NCBI GenBank assembly: GCA_013298865.1
Contig: JAAFJL010000003.1
Location: 19,955 to 83,954, forward strand
From: Cytophagales bacterium
GTDB taxonomy: Bacteria > Bacteroidota > Bacteroidia > Cytophagales > Spirosomataceae
Length of the DNA stretch: 64,000 nt
Direction: 5' to 3'
The notes beneath the pieces were generated by a model. It did not search any database, was not told the DNA's origin, and saw only the letters and a list, made by a program, of their open reading frames with translations. This document shows, one piece after another, positions 43,630 to 52,431 of this stretch. A program made the translations under genes and the position numbers. Numbering within the stretch: the first letter of the stretch is position 1; each line of letters begins with the position of its first letter.

Positions 43630-43737
43630 TATTGTTCACTGATAACTGCTAACTGTTCACTGCTAATTGTTCACTGCTAATTGTTCACTGCTAATTGTTC
43701 ACTGCTAACTGCTAACTGACAACTGTTCACTGCTAAT
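43630..43737. repeat. Heptamer array of the NNACTGN type
   Basis: About 15 words such as CACTGAT, AACTGCT, AACTGTT, CACTGCT, AATTGTT follow with a strict 7-nt step. The ACTG centre is nearly constant. The same word class is found within rnpB. It ends about 58 bp before the VWA gene. Confidence 0.9.
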
Positions 43738-43794
43738 CCGTTCACCATGAACCGTAAGTAACCGTAGAAAATTTTACCCTTTTATCATTACGAA

Positions 43795-45876
43795 ATGAAT
43801 TTTGATTTTCTTTTTCAGTCCTCTCCGTGGTTAATTCCAGTTTGTTTGTTGGTTGGGGGAATTTATGCCTTTGTATTATATCAAAAATCTTCTTCTTGGA
43901 ATAGAAAAATCAATTTTACATTGGCTTTTCTAAGGTTTCTTGTAACAAGTATTTTGTGTTTCTTATTGCTTAATTTTTTATTGAGACAAATCAATCGCAC
44001 AGTACAAAAAAAGACGATTGTTTTAGCCATAGATAACTCACAATCTATGACAGTTGCGGGGCAAAAAAACTTAGAAGAAATCAAGCAAAAAGTAGGGCAA
44101 TTGGCAGAACGTTTGAAAGAAAAAGAATACGATGTTTCATTGGCAAGTTTAGATAGAGATAATTTGCAAGATATTGATTCACTGAGATTTAACTTGAAAG
44201 GCTCGAATCTTTCTGGATTACTTTCTGATGTCAAATCGGCAAATGAAGGGAAAAACTTGGTAGATGTTTTATTGATTTCAGACGGAATTTCTAACCAAGG
44301 AAGTAAGGTTAATTCGGGTAAATATAATTTTGCCGTTCACACGATTGGAGTAGGTGATACGATTCCGAAAAAAGACATTTCAATCAAATCCGTTTACGCC
44401 AATAAAGTTGCCTATTTAGGTAATAAATTTCCGATTCAAGCAGATATTACGGCATTTGGTTTTGATGGTAAATCTGTGAATGTTTATTTGAAACAAGGCG
44501 GAAAAATTCTTGAAAAACAAACGGTAGTTTTCAAACAAAAAGATGATTTAAAGACGGTTTCTTTTAACACGACTGCTACTCAGATTGGTGTTCAGCATCT
44601 TACGATTGAAGTAGATATTTTGCAAGGAGAATTTTCTACAAAAAATAACAGACAGGAAGTTTACATTGAAGTAATTGATGGTAAAGAGAAAATTTTGTTG
44701 CTGGCACTTGCACCTCATCCAGACATAAAAGCATTAAAAAATATCATTGAGAAAAACTCCAATTATGAGTTAGACATCAAGATTTTAACGCAAACTCCAA
44801 GTCCTGATGTACTATCTAAAAGTTATAATTTATTGATTCTCCATCAGTTGCCAGATTATTTCAATTCGTATTCAAGCATTTATAAGCCTTTATTGGACAG
44901 GAATATTCCTTGTATGTATGTACTTGGAAATCAGTCAGGTACAAATTATTTGAATCAAATTAATCAGGTTTTGCAGATAAATTCTAATGCTGGACAAAGC
45001 GATAAAGTTACAGGCTCTTTTAATACTAATTTTAAATTGATGAATTTCACTCCTGAACAAATGGATTTCGTCAAGAAATTACCACAGTTTTCAGTGCCAT
45101 TCGGTGAGTTTAAAGTTTTGCCAAATTCTGAGGTTTTGATTTACCAAAAAGTAGGTGCTGCCCAGACAAATAAGCCATTACTGGCTATTGGAACTGGAGC
45201 AAATAAATCTGCAATACTGGCGGGAGAAGGACTTTGGACTTGGCGTTTAGAAGAGTTTCAACTGACTGAAAAACAGGAAGTTGTAGATGATATTATCTTG
45301 AAAACGCTACAGTTTATTTCAGCAAAAGATGATAAAAGAAAATTGCGAGTTTACCCAATTAACAATGAATTCATGCTGGGGGATAAGGTGATTTTTGAAA
45401 CAGAAATTTATAATGCCATTTTTGAAAAACTCTTTGATGTACCTGTAAAATTAGAAATTCGAGACGAAAAGAATCTCTTGAAAAATTATTCATACACGCC
45501 AACTTCAGACAATTCTCGTTTTGAAATTAGTGGTTTGCCACAAGGATTGTATCGTTATAAAGCAACTTCCAAAGTTTTAGGAAAAGAAGAACAGTCAACA
45601 GGTGAATTTGTGATTAAAGACGTTCAGTTAGAACTCCAAAATTTGACAGCAGATTTTGATATTTTAAGGAGTTTATCACAAAATACTGGAGGAGGGTTTT
45701 TCGGAGCGAATGATTTCGATAAGATTTATGAAAAAATCATCAATCATCAAGTTCCAGATAAAATTGATGCAACGGAAGATTTGAAAGAAATCGTCAACCT
45801 AAAATGGTTATTTTTCTTAGTTTTATTTTTACTAACAGGCGAATGGGTACTAAGAAAATATTTAGGAGGATATTGA
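43795..45876 (+). CDS. Membrane protein with VWA-like domain
   Basis: A 693-residue protein. Two N-terminal helices (about 10-28 and 42-62) are followed by a von Willebrand A-type region with MIDAS motif DNSQS (about residue 81) and LLISDGISNQG. A beta-rich periplasmic region follows with LLLALAPHPDIKALKNIIEK and a glutamine-amidotransferase-like fold pattern. A last transmembrane helix (KWLFFLVLFLLTGEWVLRKY) closes the protein. This is the layout of the Bacteroidota VWA/BatA-like membrane proteins of unknown role. The stop is UGA and the same frame stays open into the next gene. Confidence 0.78.
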   Translation: MNFDFLFQSSPWLIPVCLLVGGIYAFVLYQKSSSWNRKINFTLAFLRFLVTSILCFLLLNFLLRQINRTVQKKTIVLAIDNSQSMTVAGQKNLEEIKQKVGQLAERLKEKEYDVSLASLDRDNLQDIDSLRFNLKGSNLSGLLSDVKSANEGKNLVDVLLISDGISNQGSKVNSGKYNFAVHTIGVGDTIPKKDISIKSVYANKVAYLGNKFPIQADITAFGFDGKSVNVYLKQGGKILEKQTVVFKQKDDLKTVSFNTTATQIGVQHLTIEVDILQGEFSTKNNRQEVYIEVIDGKEKILLLALAPHPDIKALKNIIEKNSNYELDIKILTQTPSPDVLSKSYNLLILHQLPDYFNSYSSIYKPLLDRNIPCMYVLGNQSGTNYLNQINQVLQINSNAGQSDKVTGSFNTNFKLMNFTPEQMDFVKKLPQFSVPFGEFKVLPNSEVLIYQKVGAAQTNKPLLAIGTGANKSAILAGEGLWTWRLEEFQLTEKQEVVDDIILKTLQFISAKDDKRKLRVYPINNEFMLGDKVIFETEIYNAIFEKLFDVPVKLEIRDEKNLLKNYSYTPTSDNSRFEISGLPQGLYRYKATSKVLGKEEQSTGEFVIKDVQLELQNLTADFDILRSLSQNTGGGFFGANDFDKIYEKIINHQVPDKIDATEDLKEIVNLKWLFFLVLFLLTGEWVLRKYLGGY

Positions 45877-45894
45877 TTTGAAAATTATCTAACT

Positions 45895-46722
45895 TTGATA
45901 GCTAATTGTGATTCCACTAAAAATACTCGTCTCCGTAATTTTGTGGTACTCGAAAGTGCTTTGTACGTGGGTACACTTTACGGACTTAGTTCCGCATGGT
46001 ACGGTAGCAAGACAGAGGCATTTCATTTGTTTGATGATAATTCGGAATGGCTTCAAATGGATAAAATTGGACATTTTTATAGTGCATACAATCTTTGTAG
46101 AGTAAGCAATCAAGGTTTTTTATGGACAGGTATTTCCAAGAAAAGAGCGGCTACTTACGGGGCAATTTCTGGAGCAATGTACATGACAACTATTGAAATT
46201 TTGGATGGATTTCAGTCGGATTATGGATTTTCTTTGGGAGATATGGCTGCTAATGTTGTAGGTCCAGGAATGTATTTGGGGCAAGAGTTATTGTGGGGCG
46301 AAACTCGGATTCAACCAAAATGGTCAGTTCATCAAACAAATTATGCAACACTTTTTCCGAAACAATTAGGGAAAACTTGGCAAGAACAATGGCTGAAAGA
46401 TTATAACGGACAAACCTATTGGCTTTCGGGAAATGTATCTAAGTTTTTGAAAAAAGACTCGAAATTTCCAAAATGGTTGAATCTTTCATTGGGTTATGGT
46501 ATTCAGAATATGGTCAACGCAGACTCTGAGCGTAGTAAGAGCTTAGGTTATGTGCCGTTTCGGCAATATTATTTGTCATTAGATGTAGATTTACGAAGTA
46601 TCAAAACAAAGTCTAAAGTCCTAAAATCAATCTTTTTTTTACTCGACCAAGTGAAAATTCCAGCCCCAGCTTTAGAATATAATACCTTGCAAGGCTTTCA
46701 ATTTCATGGAATTTATTTTTGA
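45895..46722 (+). CDS. DUF2279-type protein lacking an ATG start and a clear signal peptide
   Basis: About 275 residues matching DUF2279 (LESALYVGTLYGLSSAWYGS, LFDDNSEWLQMDKIGHFYSA, YGFSLGDMAANVVGPGMYLG, QELLWGETRIQPKWSVHQTN). The family usually starts with a signal peptide and is exported. Here the first possible start is TTG 45895 and the preceding in-frame codons reach straight back to the UGA of the VWA gene with no stop between. The first in-frame ATG lies well inside the domain. A 5' deletion, a non-ATG start or low-level readthrough are all possible. Confidence 0.7.
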   Translation: MIANCDSTKNTRLRNFVVLESALYVGTLYGLSSAWYGSKTEAFHLFDDNSEWLQMDKIGHFYSAYNLCRVSNQGFLWTGISKKRAATYGAISGAMYMTTIEILDGFQSDYGFSLGDMAANVVGPGMYLGQELLWGETRIQPKWSVHQTNYATLFPKQLGKTWQEQWLKDYNGQTYWLSGNVSKFLKKDSKFPKWLNLSLGYGIQNMVNADSERSKSLGYVPFRQYYLSLDVDLRSIKTKSKVLKSIFFLLDQVKIPAPALEYNTLQGFQFHGIYF

Positions 46723-46768
46723 GGGATTTTACCAAGTAATTTACAGTTTTTAAAAAATAACAAATCAA

Positions 46769-47743
46769 ATGAATATAGGAGACAAAGTGAGACTCGTACA
46801 CGGGCGAGAAGAAGGGGTAATTGTAAAAATTTTATCGAACGGAATTGTTGAAATTGAGATAGAAGATGGCTTCAAAATTCCTGCAAAACAATCAGAAGTA
46901 GTCATAATAAACGATATGGAACAAAGGGCATTTCGTCCCTCTTCAATGGTGAATCTTGACACTCAACGAGGTTACAGACCTCAGACCCCAGAAGTAATGG
47001 CTCTGAAAGGAATTTATATGGCTTTCGTACCTCTGAACGACCGAGAATTATCACAACATCTAATCAATAATACCGATTTTGAATTGCCTTTTATGCTTTC
47101 GGTAGGTTCAGACCCACATCATAAAGGTTTGGCTGCTGGTGTTCTCAAACCCAAGACTCAACTCAAAATTCAGGATTTATTGATTAAAGATTTTGAAGAT
47201 TGGGGGACGTTCACATTCCAAGCATTTTTCTACCGATTGGCATTCATGAAATTGCCTGAACCTTTAGTGAAAAAACTAAAATTTAGGGTAAATACGTTCT
47301 TTAAAAATAGTCAAAAAGCACCTTTACTGAACAAGGACGCACATTTATTCCAATTAGATGCCGAAGATTCTGTTACGCCTGTAAAATTAGATGCCGAAAA
47401 AATCAAGGAAGGAATGTTTGAGAAATCTACTCCAGAAGCAGTTTTAGAACTACCTAAGAAACCATCGCTCACGGTAGATTTGCATATCGAACAACTTTCA
47501 AATGATAGTTGGGCAATGAACAATGCCGAGATGTTGAAATTACAAATTAGCACTTTCGAGCGGCAGTTCGAGTCTGCCATTGCCAACGGAATGGACGAAA
47601 TAACATTTATCCATGGGGTAGGAAATGGGGTCTTGAAAAATGAAATTCACAAAAGACTTTCGGGGAATAAAAACGTAAAATATTTCGAGGATGCTCAAAA
47701 AGAAAAGTTTGGCTATGGTGCAACTAAGGTGACAATAAAGTAG
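46769..47743 (+). CDS. DUF2027 and Smr domain protein
   Basis: A 324-residue protein. Residues 1-50 are an SH3/KOW-like module (MNIGDKVRLVHGREEGVIVK). Residues about 65-170 fit DUF2027. Residues about 230-324 are an Smr domain with VDLHIEQL, the FIHGVGNGVLK loop and the C-terminal YGYGATKV-like end. Smr domains are nucleases or nucleic acid binders in MutS2 and ribosome rescue proteins. The DUF2027-Smr order is typical for Bacteroidota; its target is unknown. Confidence 0.9.
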   Translation: MNIGDKVRLVHGREEGVIVKILSNGIVEIEIEDGFKIPAKQSEVVIINDMEQRAFRPSSMVNLDTQRGYRPQTPEVMALKGIYMAFVPLNDRELSQHLINNTDFELPFMLSVGSDPHHKGLAAGVLKPKTQLKIQDLLIKDFEDWGTFTFQAFFYRLAFMKLPEPLVKKLKFRVNTFFKNSQKAPLLNKDAHLFQLDAEDSVTPVKLDAEKIKEGMFEKSTPEAVLELPKKPSLTVDLHIEQLSNDSWAMNNAEMLKLQISTFERQFESAIANGMDEITFIHGVGNGVLKNEIHKRLSGNKNVKYFEDAQKEKFGYGATKVTIK

Positions 47744-47897
47744 GCATTAAGATTTATGTTAAATATTGAAGATTTTGAAACAAATATTTATGTAAAATGT
47801 TACTAATGTAATTGTTTAATGATTTGATTATTAGTATATTAGAGCTAAAATTGTAATTTTAAAATCTCATAGTTTTTACATAAATCAACCTACTCAA

Positions 47898-48722
47898 ATG
47901 AAAAAAATCCTCTTATCCGTTTCTATCGTAGTGCTTACTTTTTTGGGTTGTAAAAACCCTGAAACCGTTAAGCCTATTTCAGCTCCGAAAACAGTAATGA
48001 CAACCATTTCTGGCATCGAAGTACCCATCCCGATAACACCAACTAATGAAACCGCAATTGGTGGTAAAATTTATATTGATGGAGTGCCACTCTTGAAAAA
48101 GACCGAGAGTAATAATGGTGATATTTCTGAATTTTTTTATAACGAAAAAAAGCAGTTGATAAAAATCAAATTTAGTGGAGAAAACGTTTGGGCTACCGAA
48201 CAAATATTTACTTATTCCCCACAGGGGCTTTTAATTCAGTTGAATTTTATTGATAATCCAAACTATGTAGTGAGAACTTCGTTTGGGAAACCTGTCAATT
48301 CTCCGATTGTTTATGAGTATGACAATCAGAAAAAATTGTCAGCAAGATACACGACCTTGAGCAAGCAAACTTATGAAAACGATGAGCAAGGAAGAGCAGT
48401 TAAAGAATTTTCATTGTCATTAATTGCATCAAATCCTACACAAATACTTGCTGGTACATACAAGTATGATAATAGAAATAATAGAATTGAGTTTGTGCAA
48501 AGTGATCAAATTAACAAATATACTTTTGATGACAAGCTGAATCCTTTTCCAGATTCATACAGTATGCCTAAAGGGAAAAATAATTTATTAACCTCAAATA
48601 CGACTGGTGGATGGTTTGGAGATAGCTCTGAAAATTATAAATACTCTTACAATAAGTTTGATTTGCCAACTGAAAGGTCTGATGCTAAAGGAAATGTGTT
48701 GAAATTTTCTTATTACGAATAA
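47898..48722 (+). CDS. Lipoprotein with RHS/YD-like repeats, first of a tandem pair
   Basis: A 274-residue lipoprotein: lipobox TFLGC (Cys about 18). Segments EFFYNEKKQLIKIKF, PIVYEYDNQKKLSAR, GTYKYDNRNNRIEF and YKYSYNKFDLPTERSDAKGN are YD-type repeats, as found in many Bacteroidota secreted proteins. It is clearly paralogous to the next gene over its whole length. The function is unknown. Confidence 0.78.
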   Translation: MKKILLSVSIVVLTFLGCKNPETVKPISAPKTVMTTISGIEVPIPITPTNETAIGGKIYIDGVPLLKKTESNNGDISEFFYNEKKQLIKIKFSGENVWATEQIFTYSPQGLLIQLNFIDNPNYVVRTSFGKPVNSPIVYEYDNQKKLSARYTTLSKQTYENDEQGRAVKEFSLSLIASNPTQILAGTYKYDNRNNRIEFVQSDQINKYTFDDKLNPFPDSYSMPKGKNNLLTSNTTGGWFGDSSENYKYSYNKFDLPTERSDAKGNVLKFSYYE

Positions 48723-48767
48723 GAAAAGCCTCAAAAATAATCTTCCGTCATAAACAAATCTATTCAG

Positions 48768-49571
48768 ATGAAACAAATTCTCTTATCCTTTTCGATAGTA
48801 GCTTTTACTTTTTTTGGCTGTAAGCAACCTGAAGAGGTGAAGCCTATTGTACCCAGAACTGTCATTAATGACGTGCTGGAAGTTCAAACTCCTCCAGAGA
48901 AAGAGAAAGAACTTTCGGGGAAAATTTATATCAATGGTATTCCACTTTTAAAGAAAATGGTTGATGCGTCTGGAACAACTTCAGAGTTCTTTTACAACGA
49001 AAGAAAGCAGTTAGCCAGACGGCATCTGGAAGGCGACAATCTTATGATTACAGATTATCTTTATTTTTATGATGGCGGAGAACTTGTTAGGAAATATGAT
49101 TTTGTAAAGAACCCAGATTTTGTTTTCAAGAATTTCTTTGGAGTGTTAATTGTTGAACCAATTTTTTGTGACTATGATAGCCAAGGTAGAGTTATTACTT
49201 CAACAAAAGTTAGCTCAAAAACTACGTACGTGTACGAAAATGATGGTTTATTAGTGAAGGAGTTTTCCGTAGATTTCAAAGAAACAAATCCTGTTAACCG
49301 CTTGAACTCAATAAAATTGTATGATGGCAATAACAATAATACCGAAGTTAGACAGGGAGATTATATAGCCAAATATACATTCGATAACAAGATCAATCCG
49401 ATTACTTTTTCAGTACGAAACAAAGAAAATAACGTACTTTCTGTGGACGCTGTTGGTGGTTGGTCTGGTGACAGCAAAGAGGTATATCAATACAAATACA
49501 ACCAGTATAATTTGCCAATTGAAAGAAAAGATAACAAAGGGAATATAACAACTTATACTTACTACGAATAA
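48768..49571 (+). CDS. Lipoprotein with RHS/YD-like repeats, second of a tandem pair
   Basis: A 267-residue lipoprotein; lipobox TFFGC. It aligns end to end with the previous protein (GKIYINGIPLLKKMVDASGT, EFFYNERKQLARRHLEGDNL, PIFCDYDSQGRVIT, YQYKYNQYNLPIERKDNKGN). Identity seems moderate and spread evenly, so the duplication is not recent. The 45-bp gap and conserved leader sequences suggest joint transcription. Confidence 0.78.
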   Translation: MKQILLSFSIVAFTFFGCKQPEEVKPIVPRTVINDVLEVQTPPEKEKELSGKIYINGIPLLKKMVDASGTTSEFFYNERKQLARRHLEGDNLMITDYLYFYDGGELVRKYDFVKNPDFVFKNFFGVLIVEPIFCDYDSQGRVITSTKVSSKTTYVYENDGLLVKEFSVDFKETNPVNRLNSIKLYDGNNNNTEVRQGDYIAKYTFDNKINPITFSVRNKENNVLSVDAVGGWSGDSKEVYQYKYNQYNLPIERKDNKGNITTYTYYE

Positions 49572-49573
49572 AC

Positions 49574-49722
49574 ATAAAACGGTGTTGTGTGAAAAGTCTA
49601 AAGTTAAAAGTTTAAAGTATAATTCAGAATATTATTTGGAAATATTCAATTTTACAGAATAATATTTCTGCTTAAAACTTTTAACTCATAGACTTTAGAC
49701 TTTTTACACAACCCCGTTTTAT
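49574..49722. repeat. 149-bp inverted repeat with heptamer arms
   Basis: Outer arms 49574-49603 and 49693-49722 match except at two positions. Inside, AAGTCTA/AAGTTAA/AAGTTTA/AAGTATA (7-nt step) faces the inverted ACTTTTA/ACTCATA/GACTTTA. A further inner stem pairs CAGAATATTATT with AATAATATTTCTG. The element fills the gap between the convergent lipoprotein and M28 genes and ends 1 nt from the M28 stop. Confidence 0.88.
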
Positions 49723-49723
49723 G

Positions 49724-50761
49724 TTATAAATCTTTTGGGTTATATGCTAATTCCCAAGCGGTATAAAAAATTAGCTGACTCCTTTTTAGCAAAACATCAA
49801 AATCAATTTTCTCGACATCATCCGTTGATTTGTGATAATCATCGTGTAAGCCACTTGTATAAAAAATGATTGGTATTTTATTTTTTGCAAAATTGTAATG
49901 GTCAGACCGATAGTATAACTGGAGTGGATGAGACTCCTTATTGTAAGTATAATCTAATTTGAGATGGATAGTTTTTTGATTTACCTCTTCGCTGAGAAGA
50001 TGTAATTTCTTTGAAATTTTATCAGAACCTATCAAATAAATATAATCGTGATTCTTTTTGTACGACCTATCAACTCTCCCAATCATGTCAATATTCAAAT
50101 CACAGATAGTATTTTTCAAATCAAAAATGGGTGACTGAGTATAATAATCAGAACCTAATAAGCCTTGTTCTTCGCCAGTAAAGCCAATAAATAATAGACT
50201 TCTTAGCGGAGGATGTCCTTCTTTTTTAGCATTTGCAAATGCCTGAGCTATCTCCATCATAGCAACAGTTCCAGAACCATCGTCGTCCGCCCCATTGAAA
50301 ACTTCGCCATCTTGCGTTCCAATATGGTCATAATGGGCGGAGACAATAATGACTTCATTTTTCTTTTCAGTCCCTTCAATAAAGCCAAGTACATTTTCGC
50401 TTTTGATAAGCCCTTTCTTTTGGACATTTTCAATTGTTGGATTAATGAGAGGGCTGTACCGTCCACCAAAATATTCCTTAATATAAAAACTTTGATAGTA
50501 CGATAAAACCCTTGTTGTATCGTCCCAAGTAAGTACAGGTTGAATTTCATTGGCTTGAAAATGTTTAGCAATATAATTTGCCGCAATTTTCTGCTCTCTC
50601 GAACCCGTCAATCGCCCTTTCATATTATCGTTCGACAAATATGAAAGATGTTCCTGTAAGTCTTCTTTGGTGATGGATTGTGCGTATTGATGACTGAAAT
50701 TGTCATCAGAAAATGAGAAAATCAAGATGAGAGCTAAGAGTAGAATAATGTTTTTTGTCAT
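49724..50761 (-). CDS. M28 family zinc metallopeptidase
   Basis: A 345-residue exported protein (signal peptide about 1-18). The zinc ligands of M28 aminopeptidase/glutaminyl-cyclase-like enzymes are visible: SAHYDHIG (His, Asp), GADDDGSGTVAM (Asp), FTGEEQGLLGS (Glu-Glu), NIDMIGR (Asp) and HDDYHKSTDD (last His). It probably removes N-terminal residues in the periplasm or outside. It lies 21 bp downstream of the PAP2 gene on the same strand. Confidence 0.92.
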   Translation of the reverse strand: MTKNIILLLALILIFSFSDDNFSHQYAQSITKEDLQEHLSYLSNDNMKGRLTGSREQKIAANYIAKHFQANEIQPVLTWDDTTRVLSYYQSFYIKEYFGGRYSPLINPTIENVQKKGLIKSENVLGFIEGTEKKNEVIIVSAHYDHIGTQDGEVFNGADDDGSGTVAMMEIAQAFANAKKEGHPPLRSLLFIGFTGEEQGLLGSDYYTQSPIFDLKNTICDLNIDMIGRVDRSYKKNHDYIYLIGSDKISKKLHLLSEEVNQKTIHLKLDYTYNKESHPLQLYYRSDHYNFAKNKIPIIFYTSGLHDDYHKSTDDVEKIDFDVLLKRSQLIFYTAWELAYNPKDL

Positions 50762-50782
50762 GGGGTAAACCTGAGGAATTAA

Positions 50783-52270
50783 TTATTTCTGTAACCACTT
50801 TACTGCCAAATCGCCAATTTTTGCTCCGCAGTTTTTACCCTGTACATTATCACAATTAAAGTGAATTCCCCCATAAACTCTTGAAATACCAGCCTCTTCT
50901 GCCATTTTACGAAGTTTTGTGGAATCTTGTGGAAAAAAGTGACTCAAAACTTTCGATGCTGAGGCAGAGAAAGTTGAATGTCCAGATGTATAAGAAGGAA
51001 AATTTGGTAAACTAATTCCTTTTTTAATTGAAGTATCAATCTGAGAAGGTCTCGGAAAAAAGTATTTGTATTTGGTGTACCAACAAGCCACAGCAGCATC
51101 ATGAGAAGCCCTATTCATGGTAGCGAGAATTTGGGCAGTTTTTAGTTCAGAAAGACTTTTTGTACGAATTAATTCTTCTGCAATCTGATTCCAATGCCCT
51201 GGTGGTGTAAATGTACCAGCACCATCTGCCCAAAATTCTGCAATTTTCTGTTGTTCTGGAGTACGGTTTTTAGCAATTTCAGTAACGTTTTTCAAATCTT
51301 CCTTGAACTCCTGACTGTCTAAACTTGGGGGCGGAGGAGGAACTGTTCCCAATACAATTTTCTTGTCGAACCAAGTTTTCATTTCGCCCAATTTTGGCAA
51401 CAAAGGAGAGCGTTTTGGTGATTCTTGACTTTCCCAAGCATCTTTGATTTTGTCCGCATTTTTTTTCCATTCATTGTCAAAATCAACTGCATCTTTAAAA
51501 TTGTCATTTTCTGCATAAGCAATTACCTTCTGAGCCACTTTTTGTCCTAAATCTCCGCCTGCTTCTAATTCGCTTCTTAGGTTTGCACCAGACCAAACAC
51601 GAGAACTGCCATGTTCCAAGGCTTTCTGATAAAGATAGTTTTTTTCAGCAGGAAAAAGGTATGCTAAAATACTGTACGAAACCGAAGCAACTACTGCATC
51701 CTCAGACGGATACGCAGGTAATTCACTGATAGACTGATTGTTAGAGATTCCATAACGATTCGCACCGAGCCGATTAAAGATGTATTTGTAATGCCAAGCC
51801 GTCACGAGAGCATCGTATTGTGCAACGCTTAATAGAGCATAAGCACGAGCCGCAAAAGGTGGCGAAGCCATTGGATGATTGGGGTCTGGAGCAAGTCCTG
51901 CTTGGGGCGTATGATTGTATTTAGCGACTAATTCTCTGGCGATTTCATTCCAACGTAAAACTGCCCCAGATTGCCAAAATTTAATCATTTCTGCCTGTAC
52001 AGGCGACACAATTTTAATGATTTTCTGTGTTTCTTCAATTTCTTTCAAATACTCCTGAGAACCTACCGAAGAAGGAGCTTGTACAGAGATTTCAGTAGGA
52101 GAAGTTAGTAAAATTGTTTTCCATTTTCCTCCATCAACATTCAAATTAGTAACCACCAAAGGCGGAAATTCATTTGTTTTTGATGATTGATCTTTTTTAC
52201 AATTCAACAAAAACAATGAAAAAATACCAATGATTACTGATTTAATATTTTGATGTTTGTAAGAGAACAT
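50783..52270 (-). CDS. PAP2/vanadium-haloperoxidase-type lipoprotein
   Basis: About 495 residues with lipobox LLNC (Cys near residue 24). The C-terminal acid phosphatase/haloperoxidase motifs are complete: K-x6-RP (KYKYFFPRP), PSYTSGH, and SRVYGGIHFNCDN. An N-terminal helical half (ARAYALLSVAQYDALVTAWHY, PSEDAVVASVSYSILAYLFP) resembles a degenerate first copy of the fold, as in vanadium haloperoxidase-like proteins of Bacteroidota. It may be a phosphatase rather than a peroxidase; the sequence does not decide. Confidence 0.87.
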   Translation of the reverse strand: MFSYKHQNIKSVIIGIFSLFLLNCKKDQSSKTNEFPPLVVTNLNVDGGKWKTILLTSPTEISVQAPSSVGSQEYLKEIEETQKIIKIVSPVQAEMIKFWQSGAVLRWNEIARELVAKYNHTPQAGLAPDPNHPMASPPFAARAYALLSVAQYDALVTAWHYKYIFNRLGANRYGISNNQSISELPAYPSEDAVVASVSYSILAYLFPAEKNYLYQKALEHGSSRVWSGANLRSELEAGGDLGQKVAQKVIAYAENDNFKDAVDFDNEWKKNADKIKDAWESQESPKRSPLLPKLGEMKTWFDKKIVLGTVPPPPPSLDSQEFKEDLKNVTEIAKNRTPEQQKIAEFWADGAGTFTPPGHWNQIAEELIRTKSLSELKTAQILATMNRASHDAAVACWYTKYKYFFPRPSQIDTSIKKGISLPNFPSYTSGHSTFSASASKVLSHFFPQDSTKLRKMAEEAGISRVYGGIHFNCDNVQGKNCGAKIGDLAVKWLQK

Positions 52271-52370
52271 GATTAACAAAGAGGAATAATAGTAAACGTT
52301 AAAAACAGTTCTGCAATTTTTATGCTAAACTTTTATTGTTGAGAAAAAACTCACACTCAATTTTATGTAA

Positions 52371-52422
52371 ACCGCAAAGACAGAATTTGAAAAGAAGACT
52401 TGCGTCTTTCCGTCCTTGCGGT
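52371..52422 (-). terminator. Hairpin downstream of the symporter gene
   Basis: Arms ACCGCAAAGAC (52371-52381) and GTCCTTGCGGT (52412-52422) pair with one mismatch; a second small stem AAGAC/GTCTT lies inside. It begins 10 nt after the symporter stop (minus strand). Confidence 0.65.
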
Positions 52423-52431
52423 AAATTTTCA

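Noticed and set aside
43421..43639. 72-codon minus-strand open frame rich in KSLNHKS
   Set aside because: It is only the translation of the 15-bp repeat array; no start signal or family pattern.
43429..43740. Possible CRISPR array
   Set aside because: Units of 7 or 15 nt without spacers of 30 nt and without cas genes.
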